Part shown: piece after piece, positions 35,225 to 43,087 of the stretch
How the letters are laid out: each line of letters starts with the position of its first letter
How positions within the stretch are numbered: the stretch's first letter is position 1
DNA from: Streptomyces lanatus
GTDB lineage: Bacteria; Actinomycetota; Actinomycetes; Streptomycetales; Streptomycetaceae
DNA: 64,000 nucleotides
Reading direction: 5' to 3'
NCBI RefSeq assembly: GCF_014655715.1
Contig: NZ_BNBM01000009.1
Location: 248,001-312,000, forward strand
Program-made: the position numbers and the translations under genes
The notes under the pieces: generated by a model
Databases searched by the model: none
Seen by the model: only the letters and a program-made list of their open reading frames with translations
Told to the model about the DNA's origin: nothing

Positions 35225-36307
35225 TCATCCGGTGAGCCCGATCGCGGCGCAGTCGGCGCGCAGCCTCGGGGTGCAGATCTGGTCGACGGTGAACACTCCG
35301 GCGTTGACGACGGTCGACTCGATCTCGCCGGCCGTCACCGGGGTCGGGGTGAGCAGGATGGACGGGATGTCCTTGTGGGTGGGGCTGTCGGTGGCCGTTG
35401 TCGAGACGTCGCGGGCGTCCTCGCCGCGTCCGAGGGCGACGGCCATGGCGGCGGCAGCGGCGGCTTCCTTCTCGAACGGTTTGTACACGGTCATGTACTG
35501 CTCGCCCTGGACGATGCGCCGCACGGCCTCCAGATCGGCGTCCTGGCCGGTGACCGGCGGTATCTCCTCGACGCCGGCCTTCTTGAAGGCGGAGATGACG
35601 CCCGCGGCGATGGCGTCGTTGGCCGCGAGGACGCCGCTGATGCGGTCCGCGCCCAGGGCGGAGATCGCGGCGGACATGTTGGCGTGGGCGTTCTCGGGGC
35701 TCCAGCCGATGGTCTCGTACGACCTGGCGATGTCCGCTCTGCCCTGGAGGACGGACATGGCGCCCTTGCGGAACCAGGCGGCGTTGGCGCTGCTGGGATC
35801 GCCGTTCATCATCACGACGGTGCTGCCCTCGCCCCGGTCCGCCATGGCCTTGAGAAGTGCCTCGCCCTGGAGTTTGCCGACCTTTGCGCCGTCGAAGCTG
35901 ACGAAACCCGAGATGGCGCCTTCGGCGAGCCGGTCGTACGCGATGACCGGGACGCCCGAGCGTCTCGCCTCCTGGATGGAGGAGCGCAGCGCTTTGCTGT
36001 CGGCAGGGTCGAGGATCAGTATCTCCGCCCCGTTGGTGATCATGGAGGTCATCTGTTCGCGCTGTCGCGACGCGTCGTTCTCGGCGTTGGCGTACATCAT
36101 GGTGCAGTCGTCGCACAGTTCCTTGAGCCGCTTCTCGATCAGCGGCTTGTCGGAGAGCTCCCAGCGGGGGGTCACCCGGTTCGGCAGGAGCAGCCCGACC
36201 GTGAAGCCCTCCGAGTCCGCGGCGTCCTCGCCGCAGCCTGCCAGGGACAGGGCCAGGAGTCCCGCGACGAGAGCCGCGACGACGTGCAGCGTACGGGTCC
36301 TCAGCAC
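35225..36307 (-). CDS. Sugar-binding lipoprotein (XylF/RbsB-like), paralogue 1
   Basis: A 360-residue periplasmic-binding-type I protein with lipobox LAGC (C25). Motifs GFTVGLLLPNRVTPRWE, NAENDASRQREQM and VIAYDRLAEG match xylose-type solute-binding proteins; GEQYMTVYKPFEKEAAAAAAMAV near residue 280 is a hinge feature. It is clearly paralogous to the second binding protein on the plus strand. Unusually it is the downstream partner of a SpoIIE-type phosphatase gene (18-base gap) and has no permease beside it. It may feed the shared ATPase/permease, or act as an outer sensor. GTG 36307 has AGGGGAG before it. Confidence 0.88.
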   Translation of the reverse strand: MLRTRTLHVVAALVAGLLALSLAGCGEDAADSEGFTVGLLLPNRVTPRWELSDKPLIEKRLKELCDDCTMMYANAENDASRQREQMTSMITNGAEILILDPADSKALRSSIQEARRSGVPVIAYDRLAEGAISGFVSFDGAKVGKLQGEALLKAMADRGEGSTVVMMNGDPSSANAAWFRKGAMSVLQGRADIARSYETIGWSPENAHANMSAAISALGADRISGVLAANDAIAAGVISAFKKAGVEEIPPVTGQDADLEAVRRIVQGEQYMTVYKPFEKEAAAAAAMAVALGRGEDARDVSTTATDSPTHKDIPSILLTPTPVTAGEIESTVVNAGVFTVDQICTPRLRADCAAIGLTG

Positions 36308-36325
36308 AGCTCCCCTCGCTTCCGT

Positions 36326-38827
36326 TCAGAGCGGGGCGTCCACGGCGGCGGGCTCGCTCCGCTCCACCGTGACCTCGCTCCACACCTGTTTTCCGCCGGC
36401 CACCGGCACCGTGCCGTAGGTGTCCGACACCGCCTCGACCAGCAGCAGGCCGCGCCCGCCGGTCGACTCCCAGTCCACGATCACCGGCTTGGCGGGCGCC
36501 CGCGGCGAGGAGTCGCTGACGCTGACCCGGACCCGGTCGCCGCGCAGCACCAGGTCGAGGCGGACCGAGCCCTGGGTGTGCACCAGGGCGTTGGTGACCA
36601 GTTCGGACACGACGAGCAGCACCGCGTCGGCGGCCTCCTGGACCTTCCACCGGCGCAGGGTGCGCGCGGTGAAGCGCCGGGCGTGCATCACGGCGTCGGG
36701 CAGCCGCCACACCACCCAGCCGGCCCGGATCGGCTTGGTCTTCATGCCGTCGTAGCGCAGCAGCAGCAGCGCCACGTCGTCCTCGCGGCGGCCGATGTCA
36801 CCGAGCAGCGCGTCGGCCATGCGCGCCGGGTCCGCCGGATCCGCGGCGGCGAGCGCGCCGCGGGTGCGTTCCATGCCCACGTCCAGGGGCAGGTCGGCGG
36901 CCTCGACCAGGCCGTCGGTGACGAGGGCGAGCACCGTGCCGGGGGTCAGCGCTAGGGCGGTCAGGGGGAACTCCGCCTCGTCGACGATGCCCAGCGGGGG
37001 CCCGCCCTCGACCTCGACCTCCTCGGTGCGGCCGTCGGGGTGGCGCAGCAGCGGGGAGAGGTGTCCGGCCCGCACGAAGAGGGTGTTGCCCTCCTCCATG
37101 TCCAGTTCGACATAGCAGCAGGTGGCGAACAGGTCGGTCTCCATGCCGACGAGGAGGCGGTTGGCGTGGGACACGACCACGTCGGGCGGGTGGCCCTCGA
37201 CGGCGTAGGCCCGGACCGCCGTACGCATCTGGCCCATGATCGTCGCGGCTCCGGCGCTGTGTCCCTGCACATCGCCGATGACCAGCGCGACCCGGTCCTC
37301 GGACAGGGCGATGACGTCGTACCAGTCGCCGCCGACCTGGAGTCCGTGGCGGGCCGGCAGATATCGGGCGACGGCCGTGCCGCCGGGCAGTTCGGGCAGC
37401 CGTCGGGGCAGCAGGCTGCGCTGGAGCATCGTCGCGAGTTCCTGCTCGGCGTCATGGGCGTGGGCGCGTTTGAGGGCCTGTCCGACCAGTGCGGCGGTGG
37501 CGGTCAGCAGGGACCGTTCCTCGGGGATGAACTCGTGCGGCTGGTCCCAGCCGACCAGGCACACCCCGGCGACGCTGCCCTTCGCGGGCAGCGGCAGAAC
37601 GGCGAGGCCGCCGGGACCGACGCCGGCGAGTCCCGGTTCGAGCGGTGTGCCGGCGGGCCACAGATCCATACGGCCGTCCCGCAGGGCCAGTTGCAGAGTG
37701 GGCAGGGCGCCGACGGGGGCGTCCGGCCACTCGGAGCGCCACTGGGCGCGCCACAGCTGCGGCCAGGCGTCCTGGTCCGGCGGGTCGAGGAGGGTGACCA
37801 TGAGGCGTTCGTCGCGGACGTCGGCGAGCGCGACCCGGTCGGCGCCCAGGGGTTCGCGCAGCGCGGTGACCGCGACCTGTGCGACATCACCGACCGTCGC
37901 GGCGTCGTCGAGGGCGGCGGTCAGCCACTGGATGCGGGACACGTCGTCGGCGCTGCGGCTCCTGACCTGGGTCGCCGTCACCACGCCGAGCACCCGCTCC
38001 GGCTCGTCGCCGACGCTCGCGGGCACCCGGCAGCTCAGGCTCAGCCAGCGCACCTCGCCGGTGGGGCGGCGGACCCGGAACTCCAGCTCTCGCCGGCCGA
38101 GCGCGTGCAGGGACGGTTCCATGACCGACATCAGCGCGGGCATGTCCTCGGGGAGGGCGTGCGCGAGCAGGGTGTCGACCTTGCCGTCGAAGTCGTCCGG
38201 GGTGATGCCGACGAGTTCGAGGAGCGCCTCGTCCGCCTCGATCAGGCCGGTGTCGGGCACCAGGACGAACGATCCGACGCGCAGCCGGCGCAGGGCGCGA
38301 CCGAGCGGCCGGGACCGGCCGGCCTCGGCACGGAGGACGCAGGTGACGGCGTCGGCGTAGCGCTCCAGGAAGCGCTGCTGCCCGGCGTCGAAGCCGTCCG
38401 CGGAGGTGCCCACGACGACGAGACAGGCCGGCCGGGCGGCGTCGGCCCGCAGGGGCAGCGCGCCGAGCGAGGCGGTCCTCGCGCGCGGCGGTGTGGGCGC
38501 GCCCTCGGGGTAGGAGGCGAGGGCGGTGGCGTTCAACCAGAGCGGGCGGTCGCCGCGCACGGCGTGGGCCGCGGCCGAGCCGCCGGACAGGGGGAGCCGC
38601 TTCGGCAGCCGGTACTCGGGCGTGCCGCCCGCCGTCTCCAGGAGCTGGAGCTCGTCGTCCCCGGCGGCGGGCGCGTAGAGCGCCGTCAGTGCCGCGCCGG
38701 CGAACGTCAGGGCGCGAGTGCTCGTGGCGGCCTGCGGCTCCGTAGGCGGTGAACCGGTGTCTGCGGTGCCGGCCTCGGAAGCCCCCGGCGCCGAGACTCC
38801 GGTCCGGGCAGGGCCGTCATGAGGCAT
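36326..38827 (-). CDS. PAS/GAF-SpoIIE phosphatase with fused HATPase (RsbW-like) domain
   Basis: An 833-residue soluble signalling protein. Order: short linker, GAF-like (about 40-170), PAS (about 180-295, GLIEADEALLELVGITPDDFD), GAF (about 300-455), PP2C/SpoIIE phosphatase (about 470-690, RSLLPRRLPELPGG, GGDWYD, IGDVQGHS) and C-terminal GHKL kinase-like domain (about 700-830, SELVTNALVHTQGSV, DWESTGGRGLLLVEAVSD). These multidomain proteins dephosphorylate anti-anti-sigma factors and rephosphorylate them. ATG 38827 has GGAGGAAGG eight bases upstream. The operon with a sugar-binding lipoprotein downstream suggests coupling of sugar supply to partner switching. Confidence 0.93.
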   Translation of the reverse strand: MPHDGPARTGVSAPGASEAGTADTGSPPTEPQAATSTRALTFAGAALTALYAPAAGDDELQLLETAGGTPEYRLPKRLPLSGGSAAAHAVRGDRPLWLNATALASYPEGAPTPPRARTASLGALPLRADAARPACLVVVGTSADGFDAGQQRFLERYADAVTCVLRAEAGRSRPLGRALRRLRVGSFVLVPDTGLIEADEALLELVGITPDDFDGKVDTLLAHALPEDMPALMSVMEPSLHALGRRELEFRVRRPTGEVRWLSLSCRVPASVGDEPERVLGVVTATQVRSRSADDVSRIQWLTAALDDAATVGDVAQVAVTALREPLGADRVALADVRDERLMVTLLDPPDQDAWPQLWRAQWRSEWPDAPVGALPTLQLALRDGRMDLWPAGTPLEPGLAGVGPGGLAVLPLPAKGSVAGVCLVGWDQPHEFIPEERSLLTATAALVGQALKRAHAHDAEQELATMLQRSLLPRRLPELPGGTAVARYLPARHGLQVGGDWYDVIALSEDRVALVIGDVQGHSAGAATIMGQMRTAVRAYAVEGHPPDVVVSHANRLLVGMETDLFATCCYVELDMEEGNTLFVRAGHLSPLLRHPDGRTEEVEVEGGPPLGIVDEAEFPLTALALTPGTVLALVTDGLVEAADLPLDVGMERTRGALAAADPADPARMADALLGDIGRREDDVALLLLRYDGMKTKPIRAGWVVWRLPDAVMHARRFTARTLRRWKVQEAADAVLLVVSELVTNALVHTQGSVRLDLVLRGDRVRVSVSDSSPRAPAKPVIVDWESTGGRGLLLVEAVSDTYGTVPVAGGKQVWSEVTVERSEPAAVDAPL

Positions 38828-39073
38828 GTCCGCAACCTTCCTCCCGTCCATGCCGGAGGTGCCGAAGGAGATCGGGGCACTCCACTCCCATCGCATCCGG
38901 GTGCCGAACACCAGAATCGCATATATGGATGAGCCGGACATATCTACTTGCCTGTCGGGCCTCGGAGGGGGCTCCGACTGCGTTCGCCGATCCCCGCGCC
39001 CGGTGTCACACTGACCAAGTGGTCGGCAAGTGAGAAGCCAGGTGCCGCCATGCTCGCCAGAGGAATCTCTCGT
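38828..39073. promoter_or_regulatory. Divergent promoter region of the phosphatase and sugar-transport operons
   Basis: This AT-richer gap serves both operons. It contains CATATATG at about 38920-38927, ACATAT at 38939-38944, and near the plus-strand gene the palindrome GACCA-AG-TGGTC (39013-39024). A single regulator acting here would control both paralogous binding proteins. No clear consensus -10/-35 pair was found. Confidence 0.4.
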
Positions 39074-40162
39074 ATGAAGGCCTCCCTACGGCATGCGGCC
39101 CTCCCCGTGATCGCGGTGTTCACGGCCGTCGGCCTCGCGGCCTGCGGGACGGACGGCGGGAGCGCCACCGACACGGAGAGCGGACCGCGCATCGGGGTGC
39201 TGCTGCCCGACGCCACCACGGCCCGCTGGGAGACCCAGGACCGGCCGCTGCTGGAGAAGAAGATCCGGGAACTGTGCCCCACGTGCGAGGTCGAGCACGG
39301 CAATGCCAAGGGCGATGTGGCGATGCAACAGCAGCAGATGAACTCGATGATCGCGCAGGGTGTCGACGCCATCCTGCTGGTCGCGGTGGACTCCCGGTCG
39401 CTCGCCGCCTCGGTCCGCAAGGCGGAGGAGGCCGGTATCCCGGTCATCGCCTACGACCGGCTCTCCGAGGGCCCGATCTCGGGGCATGTCTCCTTCGACG
39501 GCGAGGAGGTCGGCAGGCTCCAGGGCCGGGCGCTGCTGACGGCCATGGGCGACAAGGTGCCCGGCGCCCAGATCGTGATGATGAACGGCGATCCCATCGA
39601 CCCCAACGCCGTGCTGTTCAAGCAGGGCGCGCTGTCCGTGCTGACGGGGAAGGTGAAGATCGGCAAGTCGTACGACACGCTTGAGTGGAGGGCCGAGACC
39701 GCCAACCTGAACATGTCCGCCGCCATCTCCGCCCTGGGCGTCGACAACATCGAGGGGGTCTACGCCGCCAACGACGGACTCGCCGCCGGCAGCATCACCG
39801 CCCTCAAGGCGAACAAGGTGGACCCGCTGCCCCCGGTCACCGGGCAGGACGCCGAGCTGGCCGCGGTGCGGCGCATCGTCGACGGCGAGCAGTACATGAC
39901 CGTCTACAAGCCCTTCGAGCCGGAGGCCGCCGCCGCTGCCGCCATGGCCGTGGCCGCGGCCCGCGGTGAGAACCTCGACCGCGTGGGCCACCAGGAGGTG
40001 CGCACCAGCACCGGCAAGTCGGTTCCCGCGGTCATGCTCACCCCCGTGTCCGTGACCGTCGGCAACATCAAGGACACCTTGGTGAAGGACGGCGTGTACA
40101 CGGTCCGCCAGATCTGCACCCCCGAGCTCAGGGCTGCCTGTCGCACCGCCGGGCTGACCTGA
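39074..40162 (+). CDS. Sugar-binding lipoprotein (XylF/RbsB-like), paralogue 2
   Basis: A 362-residue binding protein with lipobox LAAC (C24). It aligns along its whole length with the other copy: GVLLPDATTARWE, VIAYDRLSEG, GEQYMTVYKPFE and QICTPELRAAC at the C-terminus all recur. The start at ATG 39074 follows AGAGGAA; an upstream ATG at 39050 is possible. The next genes, an ATPase and a permease, make this a standard ABC sugar importer operon (xylose or related pentose/hexose, inferred from family). The C-terminal Cys pair ICTPxLRAxC is shared by both paralogues and not common in other ribose-type proteins. Confidence 0.9.
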   Translation: MKASLRHAALPVIAVFTAVGLAACGTDGGSATDTESGPRIGVLLPDATTARWETQDRPLLEKKIRELCPTCEVEHGNAKGDVAMQQQQMNSMIAQGVDAILLVAVDSRSLAASVRKAEEAGIPVIAYDRLSEGPISGHVSFDGEEVGRLQGRALLTAMGDKVPGAQIVMMNGDPIDPNAVLFKQGALSVLTGKVKIGKSYDTLEWRAETANLNMSAAISALGVDNIEGVYAANDGLAAGSITALKANKVDPLPPVTGQDAELAAVRRIVDGEQYMTVYKPFEPEAAAAAAMAVAAARGENLDRVGHQEVRTSTGKSVPAVMLTPVSVTVGNIKDTLVKDGVYTVRQICTPELRAACRTAGLT

Positions 40163-40208
40163 CCTCCGGCTCGGCCCCGACCGGGCCGTGGGAAGGAGAT
40201 GGTTCTGG

Positions 40209-40982
40209 GTGTCTGCCGCCCCCTTGCTGTCCCTGCACGGCGTGTGCAAGCGCTACGGCGCCGTAGAGGTCCTCATCGACATCGACCTGGAGATCCGGGC
40301 CGGCCAGGTCGTCGCGCTGCTCGGCGACAACGGCGCCGGCAAGTCCACCCTGATCAAGGTGATCTCCGGGGTCACACCCGCGGACCGGGGCGAGATCCGG
40401 TGGGAGGGCCGCCCCGTCCACATCAGGCGCCCCAGCGACGCCCGGGAGCTCGGTATCGCCACCGTGTTCCAGGATCTCGCGCTGTGCGGGAACCTCGACG
40501 TCGTCGGCAATCTGTTCCTCGGCCGTGAGATCCGCAGATTCGGCTTCCTCGACGAGATGGAGATGGAGCGCCGCACCGTCCAGCTGCTTGAGCGCCTGAC
40601 CCGGGGCGTGCCCGAGCTGCGGGCCCCCGTGGTGGCGCTGTCCAGCGGTCAGCGGCAGACGGTCGCCATCGCCCGCTCGCTCCTGGGCGGACCGCGGCTG
40701 CTGCTGCTCGACGAACCGACCGCGGCACTGGGGCTGCAGCAGACCACCGAGGTCCTGGACCTGGTCGACGAGCTGCGGGACCGCGGTCTGGGAGTCCTGC
40801 TGATCAGCCACAACATGGGTGACGTCAAGGCGCTCGCGGACCGTGCCGTCGTGCTGCGGCTCGGCCGCAACAACGGCTTCTTCGACGTGAACACCGTCTC
40901 GCAGGAACAGATCATCTCCTCCATCACCGGGGCGACGGAGAACGAGCCCCGCCGACCGGCCCATCAGGAGGCGGCGTGGTGA
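40209..40982 (+). CDS. ABC sugar transporter ATPase, single domain
   Basis: A 257-residue ATPase. Walker A GDNGAGKS at 39-46, the Q-loop FQDLALCGNLDV, signature SSGQRQ, Walker B LLLLDEPTA and switch His in LLISHNM are all present. XylG/RbsA enzymes of carbohydrate family 2 have two ATPase domains in about 500 residues; this one has one, like FrcA-type proteins, so it should act as a homodimer. GAAGGAG precedes GTG 40209. Its stop overlaps the permease start by GTGA. It could serve both binding proteins. Confidence 0.93.
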   Translation: MSAAPLLSLHGVCKRYGAVEVLIDIDLEIRAGQVVALLGDNGAGKSTLIKVISGVTPADRGEIRWEGRPVHIRRPSDARELGIATVFQDLALCGNLDVVGNLFLGREIRRFGFLDEMEMERRTVQLLERLTRGVPELRAPVVALSSGQRQTVAIARSLLGGPRLLLLDEPTAALGLQQTTEVLDLVDELRDRGLGVLLISHNMGDVKALADRAVVLRLGRNNGFFDVNTVSQEQIISSITGATENEPRRPAHQEAAW

Positions 40983-42250
40983 AAGGGACACGCGACATGA
41001 CGGACGGCACCCCGCAGGCCCGGCCCGCCGAGCCCGCCAAGGCGCCGCGCGGGCAGGCCGCCGGCCGGGCCGTGGAGAACTGGGTCTCCCACGGACGGCG
41101 CAGGCTCAGGGCGGGCGAGGTGGGGTCGCTGCCCGTCATCCTCGTGCTCGCCGTCGTCTGGATCACCTTCCAGTCCCTGAACTCGAACTTCCTCTCGCCC
41201 CGGAACCTGTCCAACCTCAGCGTGGACATCGTGGGCACCGGGCTGATCGCGGTCGGCATCGTCTTCGTCCTGCTGCTCGGCGAACTCGATCTGTCGGTCG
41301 GCTCGATCAGCGGGCTCGCGGCGGCCATCTTCGCCGTGCTGAGCGTCGACAACGGCGTGCCCGAGTGGCTCGCCCTGATCATCGCCGTCCTCGCGGGCAC
41401 CGCGGCCGGCACCGTGCAGGGCTATTCCTTCGCGAGAACCCGGGTGCCGGCGTTCGTGGTCACGCTGGCGGGGCTGCTCACCTGGAGCGGCCTCATGCTG
41501 TACATCCTGGGCACCAGAGGCACCATCAACCTCGACGAGAACGGCCTCGTCGCCAAGCTGACCAGCTACTACTTCACCGACGACGCCGTCGCCTACGGGC
41601 TTGCCGCACTCGCCGCGGGCCTGGTGTTCCTGGTGTCCTTCCTGGACCGGCAGCGCCGGCAGGCCGCCGGGATGCAGCACCGCTCGCTCCAGGTCATCGC
41701 GCTGCGCGCCGGAGCGCTCGCGGTGATCGCGTTCACCGTGGCGTATCTGCTCAACCGGTTCCAGGGGCTGCCGCTCGCCCTGCTGATCTTCCTCGTGGTG
41801 GTGGCCGGGCTGGACGTCCTGCTGCGCCGCACGCACTACGGACGGCAGATCTACGCCCTCGGCGGCAGCGTCGAGGCGGCCCGCCGCGCCAGCCTCCATG
41901 TGACGCGGGTGCAGACCGCGGTGCTCGCCGTGTCGGGCACCATGGCCGCGGTCGGCGGTCTGTTCCTCGCCTCGCGCATCACCTCGGTGAGCCAGAGCTC
42001 GGGCTCGGGTGTGCTGCTGCTCAACGCGATCGCGGCGGCCGTCATCGGTGGCACCAGTCTGTTCGGCGGACGGGGTTCGACCTGGTCGGCGGTGCTCGGC
42101 ATGCTGGTGATCCAGTCGATCGCCTCGGGCATGGCGATCACGGACACCCCGGTCGCCGTCCAGTTCATGATCACCGGCGGGGTGCTGTTCGCCGCCGTGG
42201 TCATCGACGCGCTGTCGCGGCGCTCGCAGGAGGCGCACGGCCGGGCCTGA
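40979..42250 (+). CDS. ABC sugar transporter permease (XylH/RbsC type)
   Basis: A 423-residue membrane protein with about ten helices. The family signature GELDLSVGSISGLAAAIFAVL and the coupling-loop region RTHYGRQIYALGGSVEAARRASLHV are clear, as is GGTSLFGGRGSTWSAVLGMLVIQSI. The soluble N-terminal 45 residues are Arg/Ala-rich and precede the first helix. GTG 40979 overlaps the ATPase stop; ATG 40997 is an alternative. It would form the channel for the ATPase and the adjacent lipoprotein. Confidence 0.93.
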   Translation: MKGTRDMTDGTPQARPAEPAKAPRGQAAGRAVENWVSHGRRRLRAGEVGSLPVILVLAVVWITFQSLNSNFLSPRNLSNLSVDIVGTGLIAVGIVFVLLLGELDLSVGSISGLAAAIFAVLSVDNGVPEWLALIIAVLAGTAAGTVQGYSFARTRVPAFVVTLAGLLTWSGLMLYILGTRGTINLDENGLVAKLTSYYFTDDAVAYGLAALAAGLVFLVSFLDRQRRQAAGMQHRSLQVIALRAGALAVIAFTVAYLLNRFQGLPLALLIFLVVVAGLDVLLRRTHYGRQIYALGGSVEAARRASLHVTRVQTAVLAVSGTMAAVGGLFLASRITSVSQSSGSGVLLLNAIAAAVIGGTSLFGGRGSTWSAVLGMLVIQSIASGMAITDTPVAVQFMITGGVLFAAVVIDALSRRSQEAHGRA

Positions 42251-42279
42251 CAGCGCGGCCCCGCTGGGGAGGTGAGGGC

Positions 42280-42912
42280 GTGTTCGCCGTCAACCCGATG
42301 GACAGCGACGCGGTGCTGGCGACCTTCGGCGCCCTCGGGGTCCTCGTGGTGATCTTCGCGGAGTCGGGCCTGCTGGTCGTCGGCTTCTTCCTGCCCGGCG
42401 ACACCCTCCTCTTCCCGGCCGGCGTGCTCTGCGCGGCCACCGCCGACCAGGCGGCCCGGCTCGTGCTGTGGCAGGTCCTGCTGTGCGCGGCCGTCGGCGC
42501 CCTGGCCGGGGCCCAGGTCGGCTTCCTGCTCGGCCGGCACGGCGGCCGCGCCCTGCTGGCCCGTACCTCGAAACGGCGGGTACGGGACACGGCGGCACGC
42601 GCGGAGAAACTCCTGGCCCGCTACGGCTACGGCAAAGCCCTGGTCATCGGCCGTTTCATCCCGATGGTGCGCACCGTCCTGCACCCGGCGGCCGGCGCAC
42701 TCGGCGTGCCCACGCGCACCTTCACGCTCTGGCAGATCGTCGGCGGCCTGCTGTGGACGCAGAGCCTGGTCATGGCCGGTTACGCGCTGGGCGCCACCGT
42801 CCCCGACGTCGACGACTTCCTGCTGCCGCTGGTCGCCCTCGTCGTGGTGGTCTCCCTGCTGCCCTTGATCCCCGTGGTGACCGAGGCACGCCGGGAGCGG
42901 CGCAACCGCTGA
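42280..42912 (+). CDS. DedA-family membrane protein
   Basis: A 210-residue protein of the SNARE-associated/VTT (DedA) family. Diagnostic segments are FLPGDTLLFPAGVL and GRFIPMVRTVLHPAAGALG, the latter with the conserved Arg residues, and re-entrant loops around helices. DedA proteins flip polyprenyl phosphate or phospholipids. GGGGAGGTGAG before GTG 42280 decides the start. It follows the sugar permease by 29 bases on the same strand and may be read from the same transcript. Confidence 0.88.
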   Translation: MFAVNPMDSDAVLATFGALGVLVVIFAESGLLVVGFFLPGDTLLFPAGVLCAATADQAARLVLWQVLLCAAVGALAGAQVGFLLGRHGGRALLARTSKRRVRDTAARAEKLLARYGYGKALVIGRFIPMVRTVLHPAAGALGVPTRTFTLWQIVGGLLWTQSLVMAGYALGATVPDVDDFLLPLVALVVVVSLLPLIPVVTEARRERRNR

Positions 42913-42944
42913 CGCCCGCCACGGTGTCGACCCCACGAAGTTCA

Positions 42945-42982
42945 CGTTCGACCTGTCGGACATCGTTCGAAAACTCTTGACG
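42945..42982 (+). promoter_or_regulatory. Direct repeats CGTTCGA and -35-like box before the GH43 gene
   Basis: CGTTCGA occurs at 42945-42951 and 42964-42970, 19 bases apart (about two helix turns), so a dimeric regulator could bind one DNA face. TTGACG at 42977-42982 is a good -35; a weak GAGACT lies 18 bases later. The arrangement suggests an activator site, by inference. Confidence 0.45.
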
Positions 42983-43087
42983 GTGTGCCACACCCCGATC
43001 GAGACTCTCGCCACACGACGTCACACAGCCGAAACGTGCAGGGTGCCCACGGCCGAGCCCCCGCCATGCCTCAGCAGGGAACTCGAC

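Noticed and set aside
34980..36710. A 576-codon minus-strand frame across the sugar-binding lipoprotein
   Set aside because: Only its last 58 codons, with a ribosome site, look real; the rest is a shadow of the lipoprotein in another frame.
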